NCBI RefSeq assembly: GCF_011761265.1
Contig: NZ_JAAOZB010000002.1
Coordinates: 1,116,001-1,180,000 of the forward strand
Direction: 5' to 3'
Length of the DNA: 64,000 nucleotides
Source: Microbacterium halimionae
Lineage (GTDB): Bacteria; Actinomycetota; Actinomycetes; Actinomycetales; Microbacteriaceae
The notes under the pieces: generated by a model
Seen by the model: only the letters and a program-made list of their open reading frames with translations
The model's database searches: none
Told to the model about the DNA's origin: nothing
Made by a program: the position numbers and the translations under genes
Part shown: positions 43,602-52,361 of the stretch, one piece after another
Layout of the letters: each line of letters opens with the position of its first letter
How positions within the stretch are numbered: position 1 is the stretch's first letter

Positions 43602-44696
43602 GTGTCGAGCTTCTCGGATCCGAAAACGGTGGTTTCTCAGCGTCTCGACACCTTTGTCACATCTCAACGCTCACATACTCGCGAAATGGGAAGCGAAGCG
43701 GCACAATTTGTGAATGCCGCTGCAGCAGCGTTTGACGGTGGCAAGAGGTTGCGAGCACGTTTTTGCATTGCTGGTTGGAAAGCTGTCGCAGAAGCTTCCG
43801 GAAGAACGGTGCCTCTCACAGGCGCCGTTGTCAGCGCCGCGGCATCCCTCGAGATTTTTCACGCCGGTGCGCTCGTTCATGACGACATCATCGACAATTC
43901 GGACACACGTCGTGGCGGTCCGGCAGCGCACCGGGCGCTCGAGGCCGCGCACGTTTCGTCGGGCTGGGTGGGCAATGCCGCGTCTTTCGGTCGCGCCGGA
44001 GCAATTCTGCTCGGTGATCTCCTCGTCGCGTGGAGCGACGATCTCTTAGAAGAGGGTCTCAGCGACTCAGATTCCGTCACTGCGGCGAACGCCCGCGCCG
44101 AATACGCGCGGATGCGCCGCGACGTCACAGTGGGTCAATTTCTCGATGTGGCAGAGGAGTCAGCGTTTCACTCGGCCCCCGACTCCGAGCATGCCGAGCG
44201 CGCGCTGCGCGTGGCATCACTAAAATCAGCGCGCTACAGCATCCAGCAGCCACTCTTGATAGGCGCAGCTCTCGCCGGCGCCGACACTTCACAGCGACAT
44301 GCGCTGAGCGCATTCGGTCATCCGGTGGGCATGGCCTTCCAGCTGCGCGACGATGTACTCGGTGTCTTCGGCGACGAGGCGATCACCGGGAAGCCCTCGG
44401 GAGACGACCTCCGCGAAGGAAAACGCACTGTATTGATTGCCTACATGCGCGAGGCACTCGATTCGGGTGCACGACGAGTGGTCGATGAGCTCATCGGGGA
44501 TCCCGAGCTGACACCAGATCAGATCGCTTCACTGCAGCAAACAATCATCGACACCGGAGCGCTCGAGCGCACCGAGAAGCTCATTGCTCAGTTTGCGCAC
44601 GACGCTGATCGATCACTTTCAGGCTCTCGGCTCAGCAATACCGCTGTCGGAGAACTACGCGACCTTGCGCGCGCAGCCACGGCACGCACGGCCTGA
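43602..44696 (+). CDS. Polyprenyl diphosphate synthase (trans-type)
   Basis: A 364-residue all-helical prenyltransferase. The first Asp-rich motif is DDIID (94-98) with RRGGPAAHR after it, and the second is FQLRDDVLGVFGD. Both bind Mg-diphosphate. It elongates isoprenoids with isopentenyl diphosphate; chain length cannot be read safely (geranylgeranyl or longer, perhaps for menaquinone or carotenoids). The position matches idsA2 near pknL in mycobacteria. It is probably leaderless, with GTG six bases after TAGGCT. Confidence 0.92.
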   Translation: MSSFSDPKTVVSQRLDTFVTSQRSHTREMGSEAAQFVNAAAAAFDGGKRLRARFCIAGWKAVAEASGRTVPLTGAVVSAAASLEIFHAGALVHDDIIDNSDTRRGGPAAHRALEAAHVSSGWVGNAASFGRAGAILLGDLLVAWSDDLLEEGLSDSDSVTAANARAEYARMRRDVTVGQFLDVAEESAFHSAPDSEHAERALRVASLKSARYSIQQPLLIGAALAGADTSQRHALSAFGHPVGMAFQLRDDVLGVFGDEAITGKPSGDDLREGKRTVLIAYMREALDSGARRVVDELIGDPELTPDQIASLQQTIIDTGALERTEKLIAQFAHDADRSLSGSRLSNTAVGELRDLARAATARTA

Positions 44697-44746
44697 GCAC
44701 ATGAGTGTTGCACGTCCCCTCAGATGAGGAGACTGGCGACGTCCGG

Positions 44747-45097
44747 TTAGGCCAGCACCCGGGCGACGCGACGCACCTCGTGCTTGCGGCCCGCACGCAA
44801 GGCTTCGATGGGCGCAACGCCAAGGGAGTCTTCGGCCGTCAGCAGCCAATCGATCGCTTCATCATCACTTAATCCGGCATCATGCAACACGATCGCGGTG
44901 CCGCGCAGCGATGAAAGCGGCTGGTCGTCCAAGAGGAAGACCGCGGGAACACGCAACGCGCCATGCCGACGTGAGGCGATGAGCTGGCTCTCATCGAGAC
45001 GACGCTTCACGCGCCCGAGTGTTTCGCCCAGAACCTCAACGAGTTCGGGGAGGCTCAACCATTCGGTCGGGGTCTGGGGACTGTTCTCGGCACTCAC
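44747..45097 (-). CDS. Rv2175c-like DNA-binding protein
   Basis: A 116-residue protein with an N-terminal winged-helix-like part (WLSLPELVEVLGETLGRVKRRLDE) and a C-terminal helical domain, as in mycobacterial Rv2175c. In M. tuberculosis, PknL, encoded next to it, phosphorylates Rv2175c and blocks DNA binding. Here the gene is divergent from a PASTA kinase gene 105 bases away, so the same pairing is likely. It starts with GTG. Targets are unknown. Confidence 0.88.
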   Translation of the reverse strand: MSAENSPQTPTEWLSLPELVEVLGETLGRVKRRLDESQLIASRRHGALRVPAVFLLDDQPLSSLRGTAIVLHDAGLSDDEAIDWLLTAEDSLGVAPIEALRAGRKHEVRRVARVLA

Positions 45098-45190
45098 TCT
45101 GCCATGATCTCATCTCTTACTGACCGAACGCGACGCGAGATTGTGATTCGTGGGAGGTGAGGCGCTCCGCTTCTGGCGGCTGAGCATCCG

Positions 45191-45196
45191 TAGACT
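45191..45196 (+). promoter_or_regulatory. Predicted -10 of the PASTA kinase gene (leaderless)
   Basis: TAGACT on the plus strand, exactly six bases before the GTG start. Confidence 0.5.
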
Positions 45197-45202
45197 CTCC
45201 TC

Positions 45203-47146
45203 GTGAGCACGAGTCAGCAGGCGGACCCGCTGATCGGCCGTCTAGTTGATGGTCGATACCGTGTGCGCGCCCGCATTGCCCGCGGGGGCATGGCTACCGT
45301 TTACGTCGCAACCGACATGCGTCTCGAGCGCCGCATCGCGCTGAAGGTAATGCATGGCCACCTCAGCGACGATGCCGTCTTCCAAAGCCGTTTCATCCAA
45401 GAGGCGCGAGCCGCAGCACGTCTCGCCGACCCACACGTCGTGAACGTGTTTGACCAGGGTCAAGACGGCGACATGGCGTACCTCGTCATGGAGTATCTGC
45501 CCGGCATCACGCTTCGCGATCTTCTTCGCCAGCAACGACGGCTGACAGTTCCCCAGACCATGACCATCATGGACGCTATCCTTTCCGGCCTTGCAGCAGC
45601 CCATCGGGCCGGAATTGTCCACCGTGATGTGAAGCCCGAAAACGTGCTCCTTGCCGAAGACGGTCGCATCAAAATAGGTGACTTCGGACTCGCAAGAGCA
45701 ACAACCGCAAATACCGCAACCGGTCAGATGCTGTTGGGAACCATCGCGTACCTCGCTCCTGAGCTCGTCACGCGCGGCACAGCAGATGCCCGCAGCGACA
45801 TCTATGCACTCGGGATCATGCTCTACGAAATGCTTACGGGTGATCAGCCCTATAAAGGTGAGCAGCCCATGCAGATCGCCTACCAACACGCCACCGACTC
45901 TGTGCCGCGCCCGAGCGTCAAGAACCCCGACGTCCCGGAAGCGCTTGACGAGTTGGTGCTGTGGGCAACCGAACGCTCCCCCGATGGTCGTCCCGATGAC
46001 GCCGATCGGATGCTGGAGCGCCTTCGCGATATCGAACGTGAGCTAGGCATTGCACCGCAGGTCGCGCGAACACTCGCTATCGGCACGGCCGTCGCCGACG
46101 CTGGGCTCGATTCTGGTGAGCTCACTCGCACCCTGCCCCCGGCGGTGACGTCGCCGTCAACCGTCGTCGCCGAAGTCGACAACGCGACACGACTTCGCCG
46201 CGCCGCTCGGCGAAGATCAGCAAAGGGCGGCTGGCTTTTCGTCCTCGTCATGTTGCTGACGGCACTCGCCGGCGGCGCTGGCTGGTGGTTCGGCTCGGGT
46301 CCTGGTTCTCTCATCTCGGTGGCACAGGTGGCCGGCCTCACCTACGACGAAGCAGCGTCCCGGCTCGCCCAAGATGGCCTTGTGGCGTCCGAAACTGGGC
46401 AATACACCCTCGATGTCGCAGCGGGTCAGGTGATTTCTACCGATCCTGGTGCGGGACGATTTGTCGAGAAAGATGCGGCGATCGAAGTCTTCGTTTCGCT
46501 AGGGCCAGCGCCCCATGACATCCCCTCGCTGACAGGAGTCACCGAAACGGATGCCCGAAATGCCCTCACCGCGGCACAGGTTGACGTTGGCGACAACGAA
46601 TACATCTTCACCGATGCCGACAGAGACATCGTTCTGAGCGCAACCGTGACGCCTGGTCTTGGCGGCGATGCCTACGACTGCACAAACGGCTGCACTGTGC
46701 TCGAGGGCGACAGCGCAACGTTGACCGTGTCCGCAGGCCAGGTGCCCGGCGTTTCTGGACTGAGCGTCGGCAGTGCAACATCGACGCTGCAGGATGTCGG
46801 ACTGCAAGTCTCAGAGAATCAGGTCACCACAACGAGCGATTCCATCGCCAAAGGCGACGTGATCGGAATCGGCGATCGCGACAGTGGCGGCGACTGGCGC
46901 CCAGGAGATACCGTGACGCTCATCGTCTCTGATGGGCCACCGCTGTTCCCGGTGCCCAACGTTGTGGGGATGACGCGCGACGAAGCTAGATCGGTGATCG
47001 AGAACGCCGGATTCGAAGTGAACTTCGCCGTGTTTTGGAATGCACTACCCGACGGCTTGACCGAGGTAACTGCGACCGACCCGACCGCAGATTCTCAAAT
47101 CGTCAAGGGTGCGACCGTATATCTTCAGATCACGGCATCCGGCTAA
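45203..47146 (+). CDS. PASTA-domain serine/threonine protein kinase (PknL-like)
   Basis: A 647-residue receptor kinase. The N-terminal Hanks-type kinase (about 18-280) has the Gly-rich loop ARGGMATV, Lys48, the catalytic loop HRDVKPEN (140-147) and DFG (160-162). A basic juxtamembrane segment, one helix (about 343-362), and about four extracellular PASTA repeats follow; PASTA units bind muropeptides or lipid II. It therefore links the cell-wall state to phosphorylation. It is divergent from the Rv2175c-like gene and 33 bases before the ABC1 gene. Placement suggests PknL rather than PknB, which usually lies with pbpA/rodA. Confidence 0.95.
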   Translation: MSTSQQADPLIGRLVDGRYRVRARIARGGMATVYVATDMRLERRIALKVMHGHLSDDAVFQSRFIQEARAAARLADPHVVNVFDQGQDGDMAYLVMEYLPGITLRDLLRQQRRLTVPQTMTIMDAILSGLAAAHRAGIVHRDVKPENVLLAEDGRIKIGDFGLARATTANTATGQMLLGTIAYLAPELVTRGTADARSDIYALGIMLYEMLTGDQPYKGEQPMQIAYQHATDSVPRPSVKNPDVPEALDELVLWATERSPDGRPDDADRMLERLRDIERELGIAPQVARTLAIGTAVADAGLDSGELTRTLPPAVTSPSTVVAEVDNATRLRRAARRRSAKGGWLFVLVMLLTALAGGAGWWFGSGPGSLISVAQVAGLTYDEAASRLAQDGLVASETGQYTLDVAAGQVISTDPGAGRFVEKDAAIEVFVSLGPAPHDIPSLTGVTETDARNALTAAQVDVGDNEYIFTDADRDIVLSATVTPGLGGDAYDCTNGCTVLEGDSATLTVSAGQVPGVSGLSVGSATSTLQDVGLQVSENQVTTTSDSIAKGDVIGIGDRDSGGDWRPGDTVTLIVSDGPPLFPVPNVVGMTRDEARSVIENAGFEVNFAVFWNALPDGLTEVTATDPTADSQIVKGATVYLQITASG

Positions 47147-47179
47147 GAAAAGAGCGCGCGGTCTGCGAAGGGATCTCAC

Positions 47180-49195
47180 ATGGTGACTGCAGCATTGACC
47201 GTGATTCTCGCGATTCTGTCGGGCCTGCTGATCGGCTTCGTCGCACGCACGGTATTGTCCACTCCCGCAGGTTGGCCACGCAGCATCATCGTGGGTCTGG
47301 CTGTTTTTGCTACGGGACTTCCGTTCGCGACGTGGATGCTCGATCAGACCGGGCTTCTCACAGACGGCGAAGTAATCGATGCACCGGCCGCCTTCGCGGC
47401 GCTCGCCGTCGTGATGCTTTCTACCGGCTGGGTATTCGCCCTCGGACTCGCGCTGCTCGTGGCGATCGAAACCATCTTTCCCACCCGTCACCTCCAAAAC
47501 CCGATCGACATGGTGCGGGCGGCTATCAAGCAACGCAAACGAACACGCCGATACCTGCAGATCATCGGCATTGCGTCGCGTCACGGTGCAGGCTGGCTCG
47601 TAGAGGGCAGGTCACGCGTTCGCCAAGACTTGACGACGAGCGAACAGCGCGCTCGTGCCGTCATCGCGACGATCAACGATTCCGGCGTCACTTTCGTCAA
47701 ACTCGGACAGGTGTTGTCTACGCGGCGTGATCTCGTACCAGAGCCCTATCTCAGCGCTCTGGCGACACTGCAGTCCGAAGCCACAACACTCCCCTGGGAC
47801 GACATTCGCTCTGTCATTGAAACAGGTCTTGAAGCGCCCATCGACACAGTGTTCAGGTCGATTAACCCCGAGCCGCTTGCTGCCGCATCCGTCGCGCAGG
47901 TACACGAGGGCGTGCTGCACGACGGCAGTGTCGTCGTCGTGAAGGTGCAACGGCCCGCGGCCCGGGCACAGGTCGAAGCGGATGCCGACATCATCGTTCG
48001 CCTAGCCGAACGAGCCGAAACGCACACACGTTTCGGACGAGATCTCAATCTTGCCGCGGTAGCGCGGAGCTTCACAGCGACACTGCTCGACGAGCTCGAC
48101 GAGCTCGACTACCGCGTCGAGGCCACAAATCTCGAGATGATCCGCCATACGCTCAAGGAGCAGCCGAATCATCCCGAACGGCTACAGATCGTCGTGCCGA
48201 AGGTCTACCCGAAAGCTTCGGGGGCCCGAGTGCTGACGATGGATCTCGTGGCCGGGCAACCACTTAGCCGAGCTTCGGCCCGCATTGCCGATATGCAGCG
48301 GAGCGAGCGGGAGTCCCTCGCACGTGGGCTCATGGAGATTGTTCTTGAGCAGATTTTGGTACACGGGGTCTTTCACGCCGATCTTCATCCCGGCAATGTC
48401 ATATTGCGCCCCGATGGATCTCTCGGCCTGATCGACTTCGGCGCCGTCGGCGTCATAGAACGAAGCCGGCGACAGCGTCTCACAGCCGTTATGCTCGCAG
48501 CCATCAGCGAAGACGATATCGCCGCGACGGAAGCTCTATTGCTCATCGTCGATGTTCCCGACGATGCAAACGTCGATTCCCTCCGGCACGATGTCGGAAT
48601 CGTCATCACTACCGAGCGACACCGGCCGCGTGGCAACGGTTCGATCTTCACGCGGCTCCTCGACGTCATCCGACAGCACCGCATTGCGCTTCCGGGCGAC
48701 CTTGCTGCCGCTTTTCGGAGCTTCGCAACACTCGAGGGATGTCTGAAGACACTTGACCCCGATTTCGATATGTTCGATCAGGCGCTGCCGATGGTGCCTA
48801 AGCTCCTGCGCCGCTCACATTCGCTCCAAAATTCAGCGGTGAGCTTGCAGGCTCAAGCGAGCGTGACTGCGGCTCTTTTACGAGGCATACCGCGCCGCCT
48901 CGACTCGCTGCTGTCAGGACTTGAAAAGGGCACAGCGGGTGTGACGCTCCGCGCGCTCACCGACGAACCGGCGCAAAGTTTCTTACAGAAAATCACCGCC
49001 GAAATTGTGGGCACGTTCATGTCCATCGCAGCCGTCGTCATCTCCGTCGTGCTCATCGTCACAGACTCGGGCCCGGTGCTTTCGGGAGGGATCCGACTTT
49101 TCGACCTTTTCGGCGCCCTGATCGGCTTCTTCGGCTTCTTGGGCGTATTGCGAGTACTGCGACAGACGGCTATTAGGCGCCGAAGACAGCGCTAG
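47180..49195 (+). CDS. ABC1/UbiB-family atypical kinase with membrane anchors
   Basis: A 671-residue protein. The N-terminal third has about three membrane helices. A UbiB-type kinase core follows: ATP-site VVKVQRP, then DLHPGNVIL and IDFGAVG for metal and phosphate handling. Two C-terminal helices end the protein. ABC1 proteins support ubiquinone synthesis in proteobacteria, but actinobacteria use menaquinone, so the role here is open. AAGGGA lies eight bases before the ATG. It follows the PASTA kinase closely on the same strand and may share its mRNA. Confidence 0.9.
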   Translation: MVTAALTVILAILSGLLIGFVARTVLSTPAGWPRSIIVGLAVFATGLPFATWMLDQTGLLTDGEVIDAPAAFAALAVVMLSTGWVFALGLALLVAIETIFPTRHLQNPIDMVRAAIKQRKRTRRYLQIIGIASRHGAGWLVEGRSRVRQDLTTSEQRARAVIATINDSGVTFVKLGQVLSTRRDLVPEPYLSALATLQSEATTLPWDDIRSVIETGLEAPIDTVFRSINPEPLAAASVAQVHEGVLHDGSVVVVKVQRPAARAQVEADADIIVRLAERAETHTRFGRDLNLAAVARSFTATLLDELDELDYRVEATNLEMIRHTLKEQPNHPERLQIVVPKVYPKASGARVLTMDLVAGQPLSRASARIADMQRSERESLARGLMEIVLEQILVHGVFHADLHPGNVILRPDGSLGLIDFGAVGVIERSRRQRLTAVMLAAISEDDIAATEALLLIVDVPDDANVDSLRHDVGIVITTERHRPRGNGSIFTRLLDVIRQHRIALPGDLAAAFRSFATLEGCLKTLDPDFDMFDQALPMVPKLLRRSHSLQNSAVSLQAQASVTAALLRGIPRRLDSLLSGLEKGTAGVTLRALTDEPAQSFLQKITAEIVGTFMSIAAVVISVVLIVTDSGPVLSGGIRLFDLFGALIGFFGFLGVLRVLRQTAIRRRRQR

Positions 49196-49259
49196 TCCCA
49201 CTCGAACATCGCAGGCAGATGCGTCTGAAGGTACGGGTTCTTCACACGCCGCAGCTTGC

Positions 49260-50597
49260 TCAGCGGTGTTCGAGTTCTTCGGCCACCAGAAACGCAAGCT
49301 CGAGCGACTGCATGTGATTCAACCGCGGGTCACACAGTGACTCGTAGCGGGTCGCAAGAGTTGCTTCGTCGATCTTCTCGGATCCGCCCAAGCATTCGGT
49401 GACATCGTCGCCGGTCAATTCAACGTGAATTCCACCGGGGTGAGTCCCCACGGCGCGGTGCGCCTCGAAGAAGCCGCGTACCTCGTCGACCACGTCGTCG
49501 AAACGTCGTGTCTTGTATCCCGTGGGAGTTGTGATGCCGTTTCCGTGCATCGGATCTGTCACCCACAGGGGCGTAGCTCCCGAGTCTCGCACGGCTTCAA
49601 GCAGGGGTGGAAGAGCATCGCGGATTTTTCCGGCGCCCATTCGCGTGATGAAGGTAAGGCGGCCAGGCTCACGTTCGGGGTCGAGTTTGTCGATGAGCGC
49701 GAGAGCCGTCTCCGGGGTCGTGTTCGGGCCGAGCTTCACGCCGATGGGGTTACGGATCTTGGAGAAGTAATCGATGTGCGCACCGTCAAGGTCACGAGTC
49801 CGCTCACCTACCCACACGAAGTGGGCCGAAGTGTTGTAAGGCGTTGCGGTGCGGGAGTCGATTCGCGTCATCGGACGCTCGTAGTCCATGAGAAGACCCT
49901 CGTGGCCCGTGTAGAACTCAACTCGACGCAGATCATCAAAATCAGCGCCGGCGGCCTCCATGAACTTGATCGCGCGGTCAATCTCCGCGGCGAGACCTTC
50001 GTAGCGCTGATTCGCGGGGTTCTTAGCGAATCCCTGGTTCCAGGAATGCACTTCACGGAGATCGGCGAAACCACCCTGCGTGAACGCGCGAATGAGATTG
50101 AGAGTCGAAGCGGCTGTGTGGTACCCCTTCAGCAGTCGCTGCGGGTCAGCCTGGCGAGAAGCCTCGGTGAAGTCGTAGCCGTTGACAATGTCACCCCGGT
50201 AGGCGGGAAGCGTGACATCGCCGCGAGTCTCGGTGTCGCTCGAACGCGGTTTCGCAAACTGACCTGCCATTCGCCCCATCTTGACGACCGGCATAGAAGC
50301 GCCGTACGTCAGGACGACAGCCATCTGCAGCACCGTCTTGATGCGGTTGCGAATCTGAGACGCTGTCGCGCCAGCGAATGTCTCAGCGCAGTCACCGCCC
50401 TGAAGCAGGAAGGCACGCCCACCAGCGGCCGCGGCAAGGCGGTCGCGCAACATGTCTACCTCGCCTGCGAAGACAAGAGGTGGGAGGGTAGCCAACTCGT
50501 CGGAGACGGCGGCGACAGCATCCTGCGATGACCACTGCGGTTGCTGCTTGATGGGGAGGGTACGCCAGTGATCGAGCGCGTCCAACGGCTGAAGCAT
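49260..50597 (-). CDS. aroG: 3-deoxy-7-phosphoheptulonate synthase, class II
   Basis: A 445-residue class II (plant-type) DAHP synthase, first step of the shikimate pathway. Conserved parts are GRAFLLQGGDCAETF, RMAGQFAKPRS, NPIGVKLGP, and DPMHGNG. These hold the phosphoenolpyruvate site and metal ligands. It lacks the long N-terminal regulatory extension of some mycobacterial AroG. A TAGACT box six bases before the ATG suggests a leaderless mRNA. It is at the same relative place as M. tuberculosis aroG. Confidence 0.96.
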   Translation of the reverse strand: MLQPLDALDHWRTLPIKQQPQWSSQDAVAAVSDELATLPPLVFAGEVDMLRDRLAAAAGGRAFLLQGGDCAETFAGATASQIRNRIKTVLQMAVVLTYGASMPVVKMGRMAGQFAKPRSSDTETRGDVTLPAYRGDIVNGYDFTEASRQADPQRLLKGYHTAASTLNLIRAFTQGGFADLREVHSWNQGFAKNPANQRYEGLAAEIDRAIKFMEAAGADFDDLRRVEFYTGHEGLLMDYERPMTRIDSRTATPYNTSAHFVWVGERTRDLDGAHIDYFSKIRNPIGVKLGPNTTPETALALIDKLDPEREPGRLTFITRMGAGKIRDALPPLLEAVRDSGATPLWVTDPMHGNGITTPTGYKTRRFDDVVDEVRGFFEAHRAVGTHPGGIHVELTGDDVTECLGGSEKIDEATLATRYESLCDPRLNHMQSLELAFLVAEELEHR

Positions 50598-50603
50598 CCG
50601 TTT

Positions 50604-50609
50604 AGTCTA
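50604..50609 (-). promoter_or_regulatory. Predicted -10 of aroG (leaderless)
   Basis: TAGACT on the minus strand, exactly six bases before the ATG, inside the short gap after plsC. Confidence 0.5.
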
Positions 50610-51296
50610 GTGGCGCTCAGCCTCGAGCCGCGCCTTCGCTGTCGACGCATATACGTCCTTGTAGCGCTGTTCGCCCAAACGCTGCAGCGCGACCATAATC
50701 TCGTCCGTCACGGAGCGCAGTACATACCGATCACCCTCCATGCCCGCAAACCGCGAAAAATCAAGGGGCTCACCGATCACCATGCCCACACGGCCGATGC
50801 GCGGAATACGTCGCCCGATCGGCATAACGGTGTCGGTGTCAACCATTACGACAGGTATGACCGGCACGCGGGCTTCGAGGGCCATGCGCGCAATACCGGT
50901 ACGGCCGCGGTAGAGAGTGCCGTCAGGGCTCCGCGTTCCCTCCGGGTAGATCCCGAGAAGCGCACCCCTACCAAGCACTTGAAGTCCGGTATTGAGGGAT
51001 GCCTCCGAGGCCTTGCCGCCGGAACGGTCGATAGGAATCTGGCCAGTTCCTTTGAAAAACATGCGTGTGGCCCAGCCTTTAAGACCGCGCCCCGTGAAGT
51101 AGTCGCTTTTCGCAAGAAACGCCATCGGACGATCAATTACGAGCGGCAAGAAGACCGAGTCGGCGAACGAGAGGTGGTTGCTCGCGAGGATCGCCGCACC
51201 CTCTCGCGGAATGTTTCGACGTCCGACGATCCACGGACGAAAAATCGCTTTCACGATGGGGCCGATCGCGACGTACTTCATCAGCCAATAAAACAT
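50607..51296 (-). CDS. plsC: 1-acyl-sn-glycerol-3-phosphate acyltransferase family protein
   Basis: A 229-residue PlsC-domain protein. NHLSFAD (HX4D catalytic motif) and YPEGTRS (substrate phosphate) are visible, and PVVMVDTDTVMP follows. It acylates lysophosphatidate or a related acceptor at the membrane. It follows the ROK kinase gene by two bases, so the two are cotranscribed. The exact acceptor is uncertain, as actinobacteria carry several paralogs. Confidence 0.9.
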   Translation of the reverse strand: MFYWLMKYVAIGPIVKAIFRPWIVGRRNIPREGAAILASNHLSFADSVFLPLVIDRPMAFLAKSDYFTGRGLKGWATRMFFKGTGQIPIDRSGGKASEASLNTGLQVLGRGALLGIYPEGTRSPDGTLYRGRTGIARMALEARVPVIPVVMVDTDTVMPIGRRIPRIGRVGMVIGEPLDFSRFAGMEGDRYVLRSVTDEIMVALQRLGEQRYKDVYASTAKARLEAERH

Positions 51297-51298
51297 CG

Positions 51299-52234
51299 CT
51301 ACACGCTTCCCGCGGCGAGATCCGCGACGCCGATGATGCCGGCATCATTCACGAGCGCTGCAATAGCGAACTCAGCGACGGGACGCTTCCCGTAACCGGG
51401 GAGCGACGTGCGGTAGGCGGTGCGCATAGGCGTCAGAAGATCCTCGCCAAGTTGCGCGACTCCCCCACCAATAACGAACAGCTCGGGATCAAGTACCGCC
51501 TGAAAACCACCGCATGCCTCGCCGAGCGCCGTGGCGACTCGCCCGAGCGCTTCACGCGCACCCGGATCGTTCGCCAACACGAGGCGAGAGATGGCGGGTC
51601 CTGGAATCGTCCCTTTTTCGGTGCGAAGCTCGGCCAGGGCACGCCCGATCCCACCCTCGTCCGCGATGGAGTTCGCTTCGCGCTGCAGTGCGCGACCCGA
51701 AGCATATTGCTCGAGGCATCCGCGTTGCCCGCACCCGCACGGAAGACCGTTCCGGATGAACCGCATGTGTCCGAGTTCACCCGCGACACCATGACCGCCG
51801 CGGTACAGCTCGCCGTTCACTATCACCGCGCCACCCACACCAGTGCCCATCGTCAACATGACGATGTCGCGGTATCCCCGGCCCGCACCAAAGCGGTATT
51901 CAGCCCACCCAGCGGCGTTCGCGTCATTCTCGATTGTGACGGGCATACCGATGCGCGACTCAAGCTTTGCCCGCAACGGCTCGTTCTGCCATGCGATATT
52001 GGGCGCGTGGATAACAGTCGCACGGTCGCGGTCGATGAACCCCGCGGCAGCGACGCCAACGGCACCAATCTCTCGATGAGCCGCGAAGTGACGCACCATG
52101 TCAGAGACCGCCTCGGCAAGCAGGTCCGGGTCTTTGGGTGTGTCTACTCGGGTCTTCTCGATGATGACGCCTCCGGGGTCTACAACGCCCCCCGCGATCT
52201 TGGTTCCACCGATATCGATTCCGACTGTGAGCAC
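51299..52234 (-). CDS. ROK-family glucokinase
   Basis: A 311-residue sugar kinase. VGIDIGGTKIAGG binds ATP, the catalytic Asp lies in ENDANAAGWAE, and GHMRF plus the zinc motif CGCGQRGCLE are ROK hallmarks. It phosphorylates glucose (polyphosphate use is known in actinobacteria). GGAAGGA eight bases before a GTG fixes the start; a TTG 24 bases upstream is less likely. It may use glucose released by the GH1 enzyme, though the genes are far apart. Confidence 0.93.
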   Translation of the reverse strand: MLTVGIDIGGTKIAGGVVDPGGVIIEKTRVDTPKDPDLLAEAVSDMVRHFAAHREIGAVGVAAAGFIDRDRATVIHAPNIAWQNEPLRAKLESRIGMPVTIENDANAAGWAEYRFGAGRGYRDIVMLTMGTGVGGAVIVNGELYRGGHGVAGELGHMRFIRNGLPCGCGQRGCLEQYASGRALQREANSIADEGGIGRALAELRTEKGTIPGPAISRLVLANDPGAREALGRVATALGEACGGFQAVLDPELFVIGGGVAQLGEDLLTPMRTAYRTSLPGYGKRPVAEFAIAALVNDAGIIGVADLAAGSV

Positions 52235-52361
52235 TGAGCTGTCCTTCCGCCACACCAAAAGCCTTGTGAAGTCTAGCTACCCGGCGACGGCGGGACTGAG
52301 TGTCATCAACTAGTACACTTGAGTCTCATCCACACGCTACGGTGCCAAAGGAGTTGCCGAC

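Noticed and set aside
44697..44746. Possible terminator between the polyprenyl synthase and Rv2175c-like genes
   Set aside because: Only short CTC/GAG-type pairing and no T-run; too weak to call.
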